The notes beneath the pieces were generated by a model. That model saw nothing but the letters and a program-made list of their open reading frames with translations, was not told where the DNA came from and ran no database searches. Shown here one piece after another: positions 23,910 through 35,189 of a stretch of DNA of 64,000 bases. Within the stretch, counting starts at the first letter, position 1; the number at the start of each line of letters is the position of its first letter. A program made the position numbers and the translations under genes. Origin of the DNA: Pleurostoma richardsiae (Eukaryota > Ascomycota > Sordariomycetes > Calosphaeriales > Pleurostomataceae); assembly GCA_030052745.1 (NCBI GenBank), contig JANBVO010000062.1:94311-158310 (forward strand), in the 5' to 3' direction.

Positions 23910-24907
23910 ATGATCCCGCGACCGTTTCCTACTCCTCGCACACCAGATCATCTTCTGTCTCTATTTGAGCTGCTCCAGAAGATGGATGAAGCCTTGGCCC
24001 AGGAGGTAGCGAAAGTCCTGCGCGAGCGGCGCATCGCCACCGAGAAGCAGGTCGTGGCTGTGAAGCTTGCCTATGACCTCCTCAAGAAGAAGGAGATCCG
24101 CGCGTACCGGGAGCACCTGGAGGCTCACCCAGGCCAGAACTATTACGAATGTCTCGACCAGCAGCTGCAGGAACGACTGAAGCGGCTCGACGAGGAGCAG
24201 GCACTCAATGAGCTCAAGACCAGGGAGAATCTGGAGATCGACATCGCTGCCTTGGCCCCCCGTCTGCGCACTCGTCCTGAGCCTTTCTCCAATGTAAAGC
24301 TAAGTGACACTATGAACAATGATAAGAAGGGTCGGTCTGTGCAATTAGTGAGGAATATTCTGGAGAGGAGGCTAACGGAAACCTCAGAACTTGGAGAAAC
24401 TCCGGGCTCCCGCGTCAAGAGCCCTGAGAATAACAACGCTACTATCAACAACACGGATCTTCGTAATCTTTTCAAGGAGAATCCGGAGAAGAAGCCGAAG
24501 ATTAACATATTCGCTTCTAAATGGGAGGCACTGCGGGGTGTCAAGGAGGAGCACCGGATCGTGGAGAAACGCGCTCTCTATAAGACTCCCGAGAAGCCTG
24601 CTCACCCAGCGGATGGTCCCGAACTTCCGAAGCTCTATGTCACCCCGCGCCGCCCTTTCAAGCGAAAGACTTCAACGTCGCTGCAGGACTATGATCCCGA
24701 CTACCACGAACCCGGAGGTGAGTACAAGACCATCCTCTTCCGCGGGAGAGATCCTCACCGCTGACTATCTTGCCAGGAGAGTCGCTGGGACAGAGCCCAC
24801 GGAAGAAGCTTCAGGCACGCTCTGGGCGGGAGAAGCCGGCCGGCCATTACAGTGACATTAACTATTTCGAAAACATCGACTTTGAGGGAAGTGGAGGAGA
24901 GTTGTAG
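23910..24907 (+). CDS. Hypothetical coiled-coil protein, function unknown
   Basis: Not recognised. Exons 23910-24717 and 24777-24907 (intron 59 nt, phase 1) give 312 residues. A second in-frame ATG at 23982 would give 288 residues and opens directly on the charged helical part (MDEALAQEVAKVL), so it may be the true start. About residues 25-120 form a long amphipathic, probably coiled-coil helix rich in Glu, Lys, Arg and Leu. The middle is Asn-rich and polar. The last third is basic with several Thr-Pro/Ser-Pro sites (possible kinase targets), and the end is acidic and aromatic (INYFENIDFEGSGGEL). No signal peptide or membrane segment. The clean splice junction and continued protein-like frame in exon 2 support a real gene. 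Confidence 0.65.
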
Positions 24908-25492
24908 GAACCGTAGTGGTGTCAATCAGTCATTGAAGGGGAGTCATGCCTAGATAGTCTCTGGGTAGCTTCCGGTACGAAACCGAGACGATGCATTACT
25001 GCTGGAACTTCATCGCGCTTCCACTTCCGCCTTGCCATGTAGTCCCAATGGTAGGTCGAGTGCGGCAGTCCCCAAATTCCTGTCTCTCGGGCATTTTGCT
25101 TCACACCGCAGATTAATGGTCCGTCGACACCTTCCACGTTCAGAGACTCTATCAGATTTGGGACCTCCCTCCCATCCAGGTCTAATAATACGTTATACAG
25201 TTATCATTAGCCGTACTCCCTGCAAAATCCCATGGAACACCCAAGAAGATTGTAAATCCGTTGCGGCTGACGGCAAGCACAAATTCCCAGAACTATAGAT
25301 TAGAATGCCCGTAATCATGAGATCCTAGGCGTAGATTTCCAGTAGGTATTAATTCTCATAAGTTTTCTCTTGTGCACAAGGAGAAGTCAGCGGGAAGAAG
25401 ACTATCCGGCTGACATCACGACAAACATGTGATATCTTGCACAAGGTCCCGTCGCTTGACTTTTCACGTCTGAATGAGATAACATCAACAAA
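24908..25492. other. Intergenic region
   Basis: Between the coiled-coil gene and the ATP-grasp gene, both on the plus strand. Nothing recognisable beyond a presumed promoter; the bases just before the start (ACAAAATG) are a good fungal start context. Confidence 0.35.
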
Positions 25493-26821
25493 ATGAAGGT
25501 CCTCCTGTCCGATGGCTCAGGACTCACCTCCAGGCAGCTCGCAACGATCCTTAGCCGCAAAAGGCATGAAGTCCACGCTTTATGCCCGCCGGGGCTCTCA
25601 CTGACCAAGCTCACACGGCGGGTCACAAAGACCCATGTGGTCCCGCCGTTTGGCCCCCAGCCATACCGGTGGCTCGATGCCGCACTCACAGTCGCCCGGG
25701 AGGAGAAGATCGGTACCATCGTGTGTGCTCAAGAGCAAGTGGCCGTGCTCTCCGCCGAGGTCGGTCAGATAAGGGCGCTTGGCATTAAGATCGCTGTCCC
25801 GTCATTCCCAGCACTGGCACGTGTGATGGACAAGATTTCTGCGAGCCAGACGCTTCAGGAAGCTGGCCTAAGACAGCCGGAGAGCGCGGTCGTGGCATCA
25901 ACCGGCGAACTACTATCCTACATACACCTTCTCCCGGCATACATCAAGACTCCCATAGGCACTGCTAGTAAAGGGGTCATCTTCGCGGAATCAGCTGAAG
26001 ACCTCCAGCATGCGGTTTCACAGCTTGAAGATCAAAGATCCTTCAAGGAGGGAGGACAGGCTCTCATTCAACGAGCTGTGAGCGGCCAGCTGCTGATGGT
26101 CCAGAGTGTGTTCTCCGGCGGGACGCTGCTCAGCTGGCACGCCTGTCTCCGTGTTCGCGAGGGGCCGTCAGGGGGAGCGGCAAAGAAGACGTCGCTGCCG
26201 CTGCCCGCTGTGAAAGAAGATCTCGTCAGGCTTGGAGCACTGCTAGAATGGGATGGCGCACTGTCGCTTGACGCAATTATCCACGAAGGCTCCTGTTACT
26301 ACATCGATGTCAACCCTCGCATCGTCGAGCCTATGAATGCACTTCTCTCGGGCGTGGACCTGGTCGACTCCCTTCTCAAAGTATCAGACGACCTCAGCGG
26401 TGCCAACTCGACGTCGATGACACGCGAGATTGTGGGCGCCTCGGAGGGCAAGAAAGAAGTCAGTACCCACCAGTATATTCTTGCGGCCGTGAAAGCTGTG
26501 GAGAGAGGCAGATTCGCGCTCGTGGTTGAGGCACTTCATGCCATAGTTGGGACAGGTGAATATGCGGACTCGAGCGAGGAACTGACTCCGGCGGAAGATG
26601 ATCCCTTGAGTGTCGTGGTTGTCATCATGATCACTATCTTGCTGCTTGTGGACGGCCTGCGGCTCGCGCAGTATCTTGACAGAGGAACCGTAAGCAACTA
26701 TGCCCTGAGTCTAGGCGGATGGAGTATGATCCTCGATAGTTATGCCAGAGTTCACGCCAGTAATCAGGGACAGTCGGCGGAGCAAGTGACAAAAGACCGG
26801 ACGGGAGAGTATAAGAAATAG
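25493..26821 (+). CDS. ATP-grasp domain protein, intronless, with a C-terminal membrane segment
   Basis: Single exon, 442 residues. Residues 1-120 look like the preATP-grasp Rossmann-type domain, starting MKVLLSDGSGLTSRQ. The ATP-grasp domain proper follows to about 310, with an ATP-binding strand (AYIKTPIGTASKGV) and the metal-binding end YYIDVNPRIVEPMNA, comparable to carbamoyl-phosphate synthase and D-Ala-ligase-type enzymes. Such enzymes activate a carboxylate as acyl phosphate and join it to an amine or thiol; the substrate here is not predictable. The C-terminal third has a helical part, the motif SSEELTPAEDDP, then a hydrophobic stretch about 372-392 that may cross or lie on a membrane. 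From memory this whole architecture resembles bacterial (actinobacterial) proteins; with the lack of introns this suggests, but does not prove, transfer. No other biosynthetic gene adjoins it. Confidence 0.85.
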   Translation: MKVLLSDGSGLTSRQLATILSRKRHEVHALCPPGLSLTKLTRRVTKTHVVPPFGPQPYRWLDAALTVAREEKIGTIVCAQEQVAVLSAEVGQIRALGIKIAVPSFPALARVMDKISASQTLQEAGLRQPESAVVASTGELLSYIHLLPAYIKTPIGTASKGVIFAESAEDLQHAVSQLEDQRSFKEGGQALIQRAVSGQLLMVQSVFSGGTLLSWHACLRVREGPSGGAAKKTSLPLPAVKEDLVRLGALLEWDGALSLDAIIHEGSCYYIDVNPRIVEPMNALLSGVDLVDSLLKVSDDLSGANSTSMTREIVGASEGKKEVSTHQYILAAVKAVERGRFALVVEALHAIVGTGEYADSSEELTPAEDDPLSVVVVIMITILLLVDGLRLAQYLDRGTVSNYALSLGGWSMILDSYARVHASNQGQSAEQVTKDRTGEYKK

Positions 26822-27282
26822 AAAACATGACGGAGACGAGAATATGTGCAATACATAGCGGAGCAAATCCATCATATCTATGCAGTAATCTGAACGACTC
26901 AGGAGCAGTATAAAGGGGCAGAACATCAACATGTAGGGTAGGTACCTAGGTACACAGGTAGGTAGTGTGTCTGACGGCTATTTACACTACCTACTATGTG
27001 CGATTACGTCAAGAGACCCTAATTCAGGGGCAGGTCCACTCCCCGCCAGCCAATCGGTGGGGCTCAGTTAGCCTCACTGAACAGCTTGCAACGTCGCGCC
27101 TCGGCACGCGCCACAGAATCTCGTATCGAACTCTGTCCACGAGTACAGCGACTGCCACGACAGCATGCTTTGCATGCAACAAGAACACCGTTTGATGAAG
27201 CTGGGAACATGAGAGGGCCTACGCAAAGCATTACCTGACACGTTCCTCGAATGCGCTCGTTCTCCAACTCAACCGTAAGACC
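26822..27282. other. Intergenic region with TAGGTA cluster
   Basis: Holds the ATP-grasp 3' end and the GUP1 promoter. A TAGGTA-type repeat cluster lies at 26934-26965. No coding potential. Confidence 0.4.
26934..26965. repeat. TAGGTA/TACCTA repeat cluster
   Basis: Copies of TAGGTA around a palindromic GGTACCTAGGTAC core, the same family as the cluster at 5577-5647. Confidence 0.65.
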
Positions 27283-29365
27283 ATGGGCGCTTTCTCCTTC
27301 CTCAAGAGTGTCTACGACCTCGACACCCTCGACACTCGCTTCACCACTCCTTCGAAGACGCCCTATAGCGCGGTTGTCGAAGCGCGGAGCGATCCAGCCT
27401 CGCAGAATGGCGTGGTCAAGAAGCCCGATCCGAGGGCCCAGCCGCCGAAATGGAAAACGACCGAGTTTTACTTCTACTACCTGATATTCATCATCTGCGT
27501 CCCGCTGATGTTCTGGATTCCATACACAGTCTCAAGGCGTGCGTGCTGGTCCGGCTGCTACTTTATTGCTACCGGCTAACGTGCGAATAGCATCCGATCC
27601 GAGATACCACAAATATGAGCATTTGCTGTCCCCAGGGTGGATTCCGGGGAGGAAGATCGTGAGCAGTTCACCCTTCGCTCTCTGCCGGCCCTTCGTTTAA
27701 TAGTGTGGTAGGATAATACAGACGCACAGTACCATACCTTCCGATCGAACCTACCCTACATGGCCGCCCTTCTCGTACTGCATCCCCTCTGCCGGAAAAT
27801 ATACAACTCGATTCGGCCCCTCCCTCAGGTGAAGTTGAAAGCCGACGAAGCAGAAGCGAGGCTGGAACAACGTGCATCATTTGACTATGGGTTTGCGCTG
27901 GTATTCCTGGTCATACTGCACGGGTTCTCGGCCTTGAAGGTGCTCAGCATTCTCTACATCAACTATAAGATTGCGACCGCGCTGCCGCGCAAATATGTGC
28001 CGGTGACGACCTGGGTCTTCAATATCTGCACCTTGTTCGCCAATGAACTGTGCGAGGGCTACAGATATAAGGCCATTGCCAGCTTTCTTTCGGGGTCTGC
28101 GTCGACAGATGCGGCCTCGCCTGAAGGCGCCTTAGTGCAGTGGGGGGACTGGTTAGATAGCTGGGGCGGTATCATGTCCAGGTGGGAGATCCTGTTCAAC
28201 ATCACCGTCCTGAGGCTTATCAGCTTCAACTTCGACTACTACTGGAGCCTCGACCGCAGAAGCTCCAGCCCCCTGGAGGTAAGGTGCGCTCACGCGCGAC
28301 TGAGAGCACAGAGCTAATACCCGCAAGAAGAAGCAACTAGACCCGGCGAACCTGTCTGAACGGGACCGTGTCTCCATCCCTGCCGCGGCCAAGGACTTCT
28401 CCTTCCGCAACTACATCGCCTACACCATCTACGCGCCTCTCTATCTCGCCGGTCCGATCCTGACCTTCAACGACTTCATCTACCAGCAGCGTTACCGGCC
28501 GGCCTCGATTGAGACGGGTCGCACTGTCCGCTACGGGGTGCGTTTCTTGCTGTGCCTGCTGGCCATGGAGCTAGAGCTGCACTTCGACTACGTGGGCGCC
28601 ATCTCCAACGCCGATCCAGACTGGTCGTCGTACACGCCCGCGCAGCTCAGCCTGCTGAGCTACCAAAATCTGCACATCATCTGGCTCAAGCTGCTGCTGC
28701 CCTGGCGGCTGTTCCGGCTGTGGGCGCTGGTGGACGGTATTGACCCCCCGGAGAACATGCTGCGCTGCGTCAGCGACAACTTCAGCACGCTGTCCTTCTG
28801 GCGCGCCTGGCACCGCTCCTACAACAAGTGGCTGGTGCGCTACGTGTTCATCCCGCTGGGGGGCGCCGACTTCCGCACCTCGTGGCGGTCGCGCATGCGC
28901 TCCGTCGCCAACTACGTGTTCGTCTTCACCTTCGTGGCGCTGTGGCACGACATCAAGCTGCGGCTCGTCATCTGGGGGTGGCTGATTGTGCTGTTCCTCG
29001 TGCCAGAGATCGCCGCCGGCCTGCTGTTCCCGCGGCGTAGGTGGGAGGGCCACCCGACGGCGTACAGGATGCTGTGCTGCGCGGGGGCCGTGGGCAACGT
29101 GCTCATGATGATGGCCGCGAACCTGGTGGGTTTCGCGGTCGGGCTCGATGGATTGGAGGCTATCGTGAAGGGGATCTTCCAGGACTTCTCTGGTGAGTCG
29201 TTGTTGTGCTCCGTTCTCCTGTGTCCTCTGTGGAACTCTTGCTGACTGTCTGGCCCAGGCGTGTTATTTCTTGTTACGGCGTGTTCGGCGCTGTTTGTTG
29301 GCGTGCAGGTCATGTTTGAAGTGAGGGAGTCCGAGCTCAGGAGAGGCATCTCGTTGAAGTGCTAA
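27283..29365 (+). CDS. GUP1: MBOAT O-acyltransferase GUP1
   Basis: Multi-pass ER acyltransferase that remodels the lipid part of GPI anchors (adds very-long-chain fatty acid to the sn-2 position) and affects wall and membrane composition; first described as a glycerol-uptake protein. Five exons: 27283-27538, 27591-27658, 27712-28278, 28328-29192, 29259-29365; introns 52, 53, 49 and 66 nt; 620 residues. The first intron has a textbook branch site (GGCTAAC). At least nine hydrophobic segments are visible. The MBOAT core is clear: SFWRAWHRSYNKW, then the catalytic His in FTFVALWHDIK. The N-terminus matches the family (SVYDLDTLDTRF, then EHLLSPGWIPGRK). An alternative acceptor three bases downstream for exon 4 (at 28330) would drop one Lys. 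Confidence 0.93.
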
Positions 29366-30377
29366 TGGCAGTTGCTTGGTTGTTGTACTGCTCTTCTGAG
29401 AGAAATATAATTGTATACTCGTCCGCAGAAGTATCCCTCTTCTCTTCGGTAAACCTCTTCCAACTCTTATCGCTGTATCTAGTTACCGAATCAGGGTCCA
29501 CCAACTGCTGTCGAACCGACTGCGAGGCGGTAACGAAACTGAAGAGAGCGCGTTGAATCCAGCTAAAAAAGAAGCTGACTGAGCTGCCTGTTATCTCGCA
29601 GGCAAGGAAACAAGTCAAGGTGTGTGGTAATAGGCCTCTTGGCATGCGGTCTAGTGACTCCTGCCTCACCTCCTCTGCCTCATGGCCGACAACGATTCTG
29701 CTCTAAAGACTTCACCTGAACTAGCATTTCGTGAACACTGCTTATGGCATCCGTACCTCTCTCGAGCCCCGCCACAACTTCTATACGGCATTCAATCCCT
29801 GGGCACCTCCCCCTTAACCTGTTCCCTTGTTCAGTTCACCATTCTCCACAAGAGATCCGACTCACACGCAAGCAACCGCAGCAAGTTCCAGGCCGTGCCG
29901 AAGGAGGCGCCATTTCAGAACCTCACGGGCTAAGTGATGGCTTTGTGCTCGAGTTGTCTTCCAAGATATAGCGGTGATGAAAGCTTGACACATGGGACAT
30001 GCTAGTCTCGAGAGGGACCTAGAGCCCCCTAACAAGCCGACCAAGCTGGAGGGCGAAGGATAGGCGTATTATTTACATATCGATTACGCAGATGGTGGAG
30101 GTTCAGGACAGATGAGGACAGATGAGGGACGTGAAAACAGTGCATCCTTGATTCAGGGGCTGCAGAGAGCGAGGGTCCGCGGGGGTCTGCGGGGAGATGG
30201 TTGTTTGCAGAAGTGGCTGGTGACTGGTGGCGGATGATTCCGGGCACCGCTCATTGAGAGCATAATTTCCGCCAGTAATGCCACAGCGTGAGCCCCCAAC
30301 TCCGAATCAAATGCGCGCCTCCTACTCAGAAACATCATACCTGCAGGAGCAAGTCTGCCACAGATGCCTCCCGACAT
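29366..30377. other. Intergenic region
   Basis: About 1 kb between GUP1 and the F-box gene. No exon-like frame was recognised on either strand. It marks the left border of the sparse 29-38 kb block. Confidence 0.35.
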
Positions 30378-31718
30378 ATGAACTCCTCCAGCCTCTTGAA
30401 TCGCGAGGCAGCCATGTCCACCAGTTTCAGTTCGAAGGTTTCGGCGCGGGAGGATGGCGAGGCAGTCAGCGGACTTGAAGGTCTCCCGATGGAGCTTCAC
30501 CTGGATATACTCTGTCGGCTTCCGGACCTGGCGTCTCTAGATAGTCTTCTCCGAGCATCACCAGTAATAAACCGCCGGTTCGACGATTACGCGATTGAGA
30601 TTACCGAAGCCATCTTGTCATCCGGCTTTACCTGCGGTCACACTCGAGTGATCATCAACATTGTCGCTCTAATCCGCTCCTCTACGCTTCCAATACACAG
30701 ATTGAGAGATTTTTACTATCAAGTCACAGCAGAGGCAATGTGATACGGTAGTAGGGTTCGCAAGTCCGACGAAGGCCTAGCTCCTGAGCATTTGGCCGAA
30801 GGAACCAGCCCGGCAATCATACGCAGCATCTTAGCGACGGCTCGACGGTTGACTTGGCTCTCGCTAGACTGTCTCAACTTCTACCTTGCACGCTTCAGAG
30901 CTCTCAGGCCATACTACCCCGTCCTTGAGAACGAGAAATTCAAGCTCTACAGGACACCTCAAGCATCCGGGCGTAAGGACTATGTTGCTGCCTGGAAATT
31001 CAAACCCCAGGGTCGCGCAGTCGACATACGGGATATTGGACCGCCTTCTTGGACCGAGGAGCAGCGCGTGACACGAGCCTTTTGGCGTCTACAGCTGATT
31101 AGCGATCTCAAGAAGGCGGGGACGCATGCAATGCTGAACTGGCCAGAGTGGGATATCGGCAGACTCAACAAAGTGACGGCCATGGATTATTTCTATGACA
31201 GTATATCGTACACGCGCCAAGGAGATCCTGACTGGCAGCATCCCGAGGCCGATGAGATGGAATCAGTTATCGCGTACACGCAAGAGAGACACGGCAAAGA
31301 TCCCACTGTTGACCTAGTGGACAGTCAACTTTGGCTGGCCCCTATATCAGAGCCTCGCGAGGTACATCGAGATTCGCCAATTCCACTGCCGAAAGGGAAA
31401 GATTGGAGGAAGCTTATTGATCCGTCACCTGGCAGCGCCTTCTATTTCTATAGCTCACGCTGCTTTGACGTTTATCTGCATCAATACTCACCCATGTCCA
31501 TCCTAAAGCGCTATCTATCAAAGCGCAACCTTTTCAGTCGTCTAGGTTTTGCCTTCTGGTCTTCGGAGAGGGTGTGCGCGTACGGACTTTTGCATCCTTT
31601 CCCCAGGTCTGACTATTTCCAGGCTCGAATCCACCAGTACTGGTACGCATGGCAAAGCATACTCAACTCGGAAGAAATTGCAGGAATAGAGGCAAAATGT
31701 ATGGAGCTATGGGGCTAG
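30378..31718 (+). pseudogene. F-box-like protein gene interrupted by one in-frame TGA
   Basis: One reading frame is open from 30378 to the TAG at 31716 apart from a single TGA at 30741-30743. Before it, residues of the form EGLPMELHLDILCRLPDLASLDSLLRAS are a good F-box, the Skp1-binding motif of SCF ubiquitin-ligase adaptors. After it, about 325 codons read as a normal, charged and aromatic fungal F-box C-terminal region with no further stop. No plausible intron removes the TGA: the GT and AG sites nearby give introns of 27-42 nt with poor donors, or shift the frame. A CGA-to-TGA change would explain it. Alternatives are a sequence error, or a short 121-residue F-box protein ending at 30743. 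ATG 30414 is a second possible start. Confidence is for the F-box gene; its broken state is likely but unproven. Confidence 0.6.
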
Positions 31719-34700
31719 CATTATCATCATCTTTCTTCATTCGCAGAGCTTTCGCCGTGGTGTTCAAGAAGGACTGCTTGCCAAGGTTTGAGCTATTAGA
31801 ACAAATGACAGTTGTATATTATCCGTCTGACGCCTCTGACGCATTAGCTTTTTGGCGCATTTACCCACACGCATTTGTCGAGAGGGAAAGGACTGGTAGA
31901 AAGACACAAAGCATACGAGTGAAGTAGGAAAATATGAGACATGAATGTGATTAGGTATTGCACTGCACCGAACGAGGCACTGAAAAAAAGGTAGACAGAC
32001 GCTACAAAGGTCGTCCGGTCTTCGATGGCTAGCCTCAGGTGGATTGTCTGAAGATCTTCCCTGGGGTTAGCTGCGTCTGCTTCTTCAATATAGCCCTCCT
32101 CTTCGGCTTCGTTCCGCATGCGGTATTAGGGCTATGTGTCAAGTCGATGAAGATTGGACTATATCAATAGCATCTCAGTGAGCCTTCCGCACCATATCCG
32201 CAGGCGTATCAACGGACAGCACATAGCTGGCTGTATAGGTGCGTAGAGCCGTTTTCTGATCTTCCATGACGGACCCTCCCGTGTGGGTGAACGCAGTTTC
32301 CCAATCTATTGTGGGATAGGAAGCTAGGGGGTATTTTCTGCGTTGATTACATCACCACTAAAATTGATAATTTGTCTTAGTTACCAACTTGAGATTATCT
32401 ATGAAGGGCGCGCCTTCGGCGGATCCCTGTATGTCAGGTATGATGTATCTTGCCTGATCTGCCAGCTTCAACTGGTTCACGATCCACACAAAGTCCTTGG
32501 CATCTGTGAGGCGGGAATCGACGAAGGTGGCGACCGAGCGCCCGGTTGTTGCAGCTGCTGCACGGGATGTTTGGACGGCGTCGAGAAGCCGCTGGGAGAC
32601 ATCGGGCAGAGGAACATGCCCGATTCACTGGAGCCTTTGGAGTCGGGAAATCTGGCTTTGGGAAGAAGTTGAGAAGGCCAGTAACTTAGCGCATGAGCAA
32701 TTTGTTGCTGTTGCATCTGGCGTTTTGTCGAATTCATAGAGTCTTCGAAAGTGATTTGCTTGCTAAGGCGCTCTATATAGCCTATATTCACCGAAGAGGA
32801 AACAAAGGAAAAAATGAATAGTGACAACTTCTCAATTCCCGGCTTCATCATTCATAACTGTTTTGAGTCTTTGACTGTTTTCATATAAGTGTCTGAATTC
32901 TTCATGACTGTTTTTGAGTTAACGCTGCATTTACGGTTAAGGGAGCCCTGGCAGTCCCCCGGCTCCGCTATTCTCTAAACCCCCTGTCAGAGCGCGCTCT
33001 TCCCCGATAATTGGAGGCGGGATTAAGCATCAAGAAGAAACGGCCCGTGAATTTAGCGCTGGCTCTAATGCAGGAACGGTCCATGTTGATCTTCCCTTGG
33101 CATAACCAAGATCAGGGTCTCCGCATGAGGGGCTGGGGAGTGTAGGGGCGGATGCAATGAAGCTAGAATTTTTCAGTCAAATTATGATCGTGTCGACGCC
33201 GTCCTCGCTGAGTCCTTAGACTCGGGTGATAGCGGTAAATCATCCACCCGGTTCGCATTTCGGTGCCAGCCGCCCTCAGTCAGAGCGCGGCCGCCAGGTT
33301 AACCTTGCTAGAGGGGATGCCACCAACTGTGTCGATACCGGTTCATGGCGTCAGTGAAATGTTTGTACTTCGTTGATGGCATTGGAATGACCTGGTCAGT
33401 ATCCTCAGCTTCCGATAATCTTTCTAGCGCGGTATACTTCATATCCCATGTCACGACCTCGAGAGGTCTGACCAACACTTGTTAATTACAACCCTCCCGG
33501 AGAAGCACTCTCTTCCGTTGACAACAGTGGGTTGGGTCGAGGCCGACCATCTCATTTGGGACGAGTGACTTGAGTCCAAAAAAGTATCGACATTCCACCG
33601 GCCGGAGAGCCTTTGGAAGTGCGTTGGCGAAAAGGACTGGTTGCCGCCAGACCTTAGTTCTCTCGAACAGCTTCTAGGCTGCCGAAGCAACTCACACATG
33701 TTGGGGGACTTGGCTCCCTTTGCTTAGCAATTATGGCTTCTGGAAAATCTAGTCTGTCAATACTTGCTACACTGTCAACTCCAGGGCCATTAAAGCCAGT
33801 GTATCTGCCACATCAACGATGTGTACTTGAGCAACCACACTTCCAAAAACGCCAGAGAAGTACCTCATTTTCAATCTAAGTGCTTTGAAATTTGCGTGAT
33901 GCAAGTTGATGTCCTTAATGAGACGAATGCTGGCTCGGTGCTGTTGATAGAACAGGACTTAATGCATGTTAGGATTGTGGGCTGACTTGACATGATCTCG
34001 GAGCGTCTCGAATTACGATATCTAGCAGGCGCAGAAATTCGTCGACGAAGCAGTTGCTCAGCAAAGCCTGTACTATGCTTACGGAGTCGCATGTCCGAGA
34101 CACAATGCGTACGTAGCAAGACACTCGCCGGAAGCGCAGGCAATAATGAAGAGAAAGAGGGACAATGAACTGGTCGCATCAGTCCTATACTCGACCCTAC
34201 TCACTGCTGCTGCTGTATTGCTTGCAGAACACCGTGCAGCACCAAAAGGCAAGCGGGACAGTAGACAAGATATACAAGTAACCTGTTGAAGAAAATCAGG
34301 CTCACGAAACCTCCCCTTTTCTCTTCATTTCAGAGCCTTTCAACCAAAAAAAGCCCAAAAAGGAGCTTGAATTATACAGAATGCTAGAATCAACCATCCA
34401 CAAAAGTCTAGTTGGGGAATAGATATAAGTACGAGACCGGGGCCCAGCTTGGCCGGAGAGAGGAAGATAGGAATCAACAGAAATCGCAACAGCTTCGACC
34501 ATAAAAACCGATACAATCACAAGTCCGTCAACAGAAACCCCGCTCTCAAGGCTCATCCACATTCTCCCGTCCCTGTTGATCTTAGTTTATGTTACAAAAA
34601 CCATCAGCCCTAGGAGTTCCGCGACCTCGTTTGACAGATGTGCCATGTCATGTCACCACCACCTGTAAACTCTCCATCTAGTCACAAACCCGTCAAGATA

Positions 34701-35174
34701 GGAACCATTATAGGACATACTAACTACAAGTAAACCTTCACTTCTTTTCTATTCCTAATTGAGTCAGCCTTCTTCCTTTCTTCTTTTCTTCTTCTTCAAC
34801 TAGATTCCACTTAGGTTAAGACTATATACACGATTACTTTCCGTGTTACTATAGCATCACGGTGTAGTTAGTTTACCGAATAGCTCCTTCACGTTGGAAA
34901 GATACAACTTTGGGGAAGTCGGTTCGTATATATCGTAGTCAATTGCTCCCTGAATAGCCTTTGTTGACGAGTAAGTAGAACTACTTAGGAAAGCTAGGCA
35001 AAGAGTGCATCGATAAAACCTTCGTGCCTCGTCTGTGAGCCACATTATCGTGACGGAGAAAGTTTCCCATGCTTTCGGCTGCAAATGCATTAGCGGTATG
35101 ATATGTAGCTCTCCCGAGGGTTGGTGACCCTATCAGCAGTAAGATCGGCGGTCGTTGTCCGCGCACCCGAGTGA
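31719..35174. other. Sparse, AT-richer region with gene relic
   Basis: Apart from the relic at 32175-32760 I find no gene. A minus-strand open stretch at 31844-32119 (with EEEGYIEEADAANPREDL) looks somewhat coding but has no clear partners. From about 33000 to 35150 the sequence has scattered stops in all frames and T/C-rich tracts (for example 34740-34800). Confidence 0.35.
32175..32760 (-). pseudogene. Degenerate coding relic, function unknown
   Basis: On the minus strand one frame reads as protein-like sequence from about 32760 to a TGA at 32177-32175. It is broken by TGA at 32627-32625 and by TAG (32360-32358) and TGA about two codons later. The cleanest part (32624-32361) is 88 codons, including TTGRSVATFVDSRLTDAKDF and KLADQARYIIPDIQG. 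After the second break the same frame resumes with TIDWETAFTHTGGSVMEDQK. A 47-nt GT-AG segment covers the second pair of stops but would shift the frame. I do not recognise the family. It could be chance, but frame continuity across the stops favours a decayed gene. Confidence 0.3.
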
Positions 35175-35189
35175 TCACCGCCAACCTAT

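Noticed and set aside
23982-24717. Idea that the coiled-coil gene is a transposon remnant
   Set aside because: No transposase, integrase or reverse-transcriptase motif and no flanking repeats.
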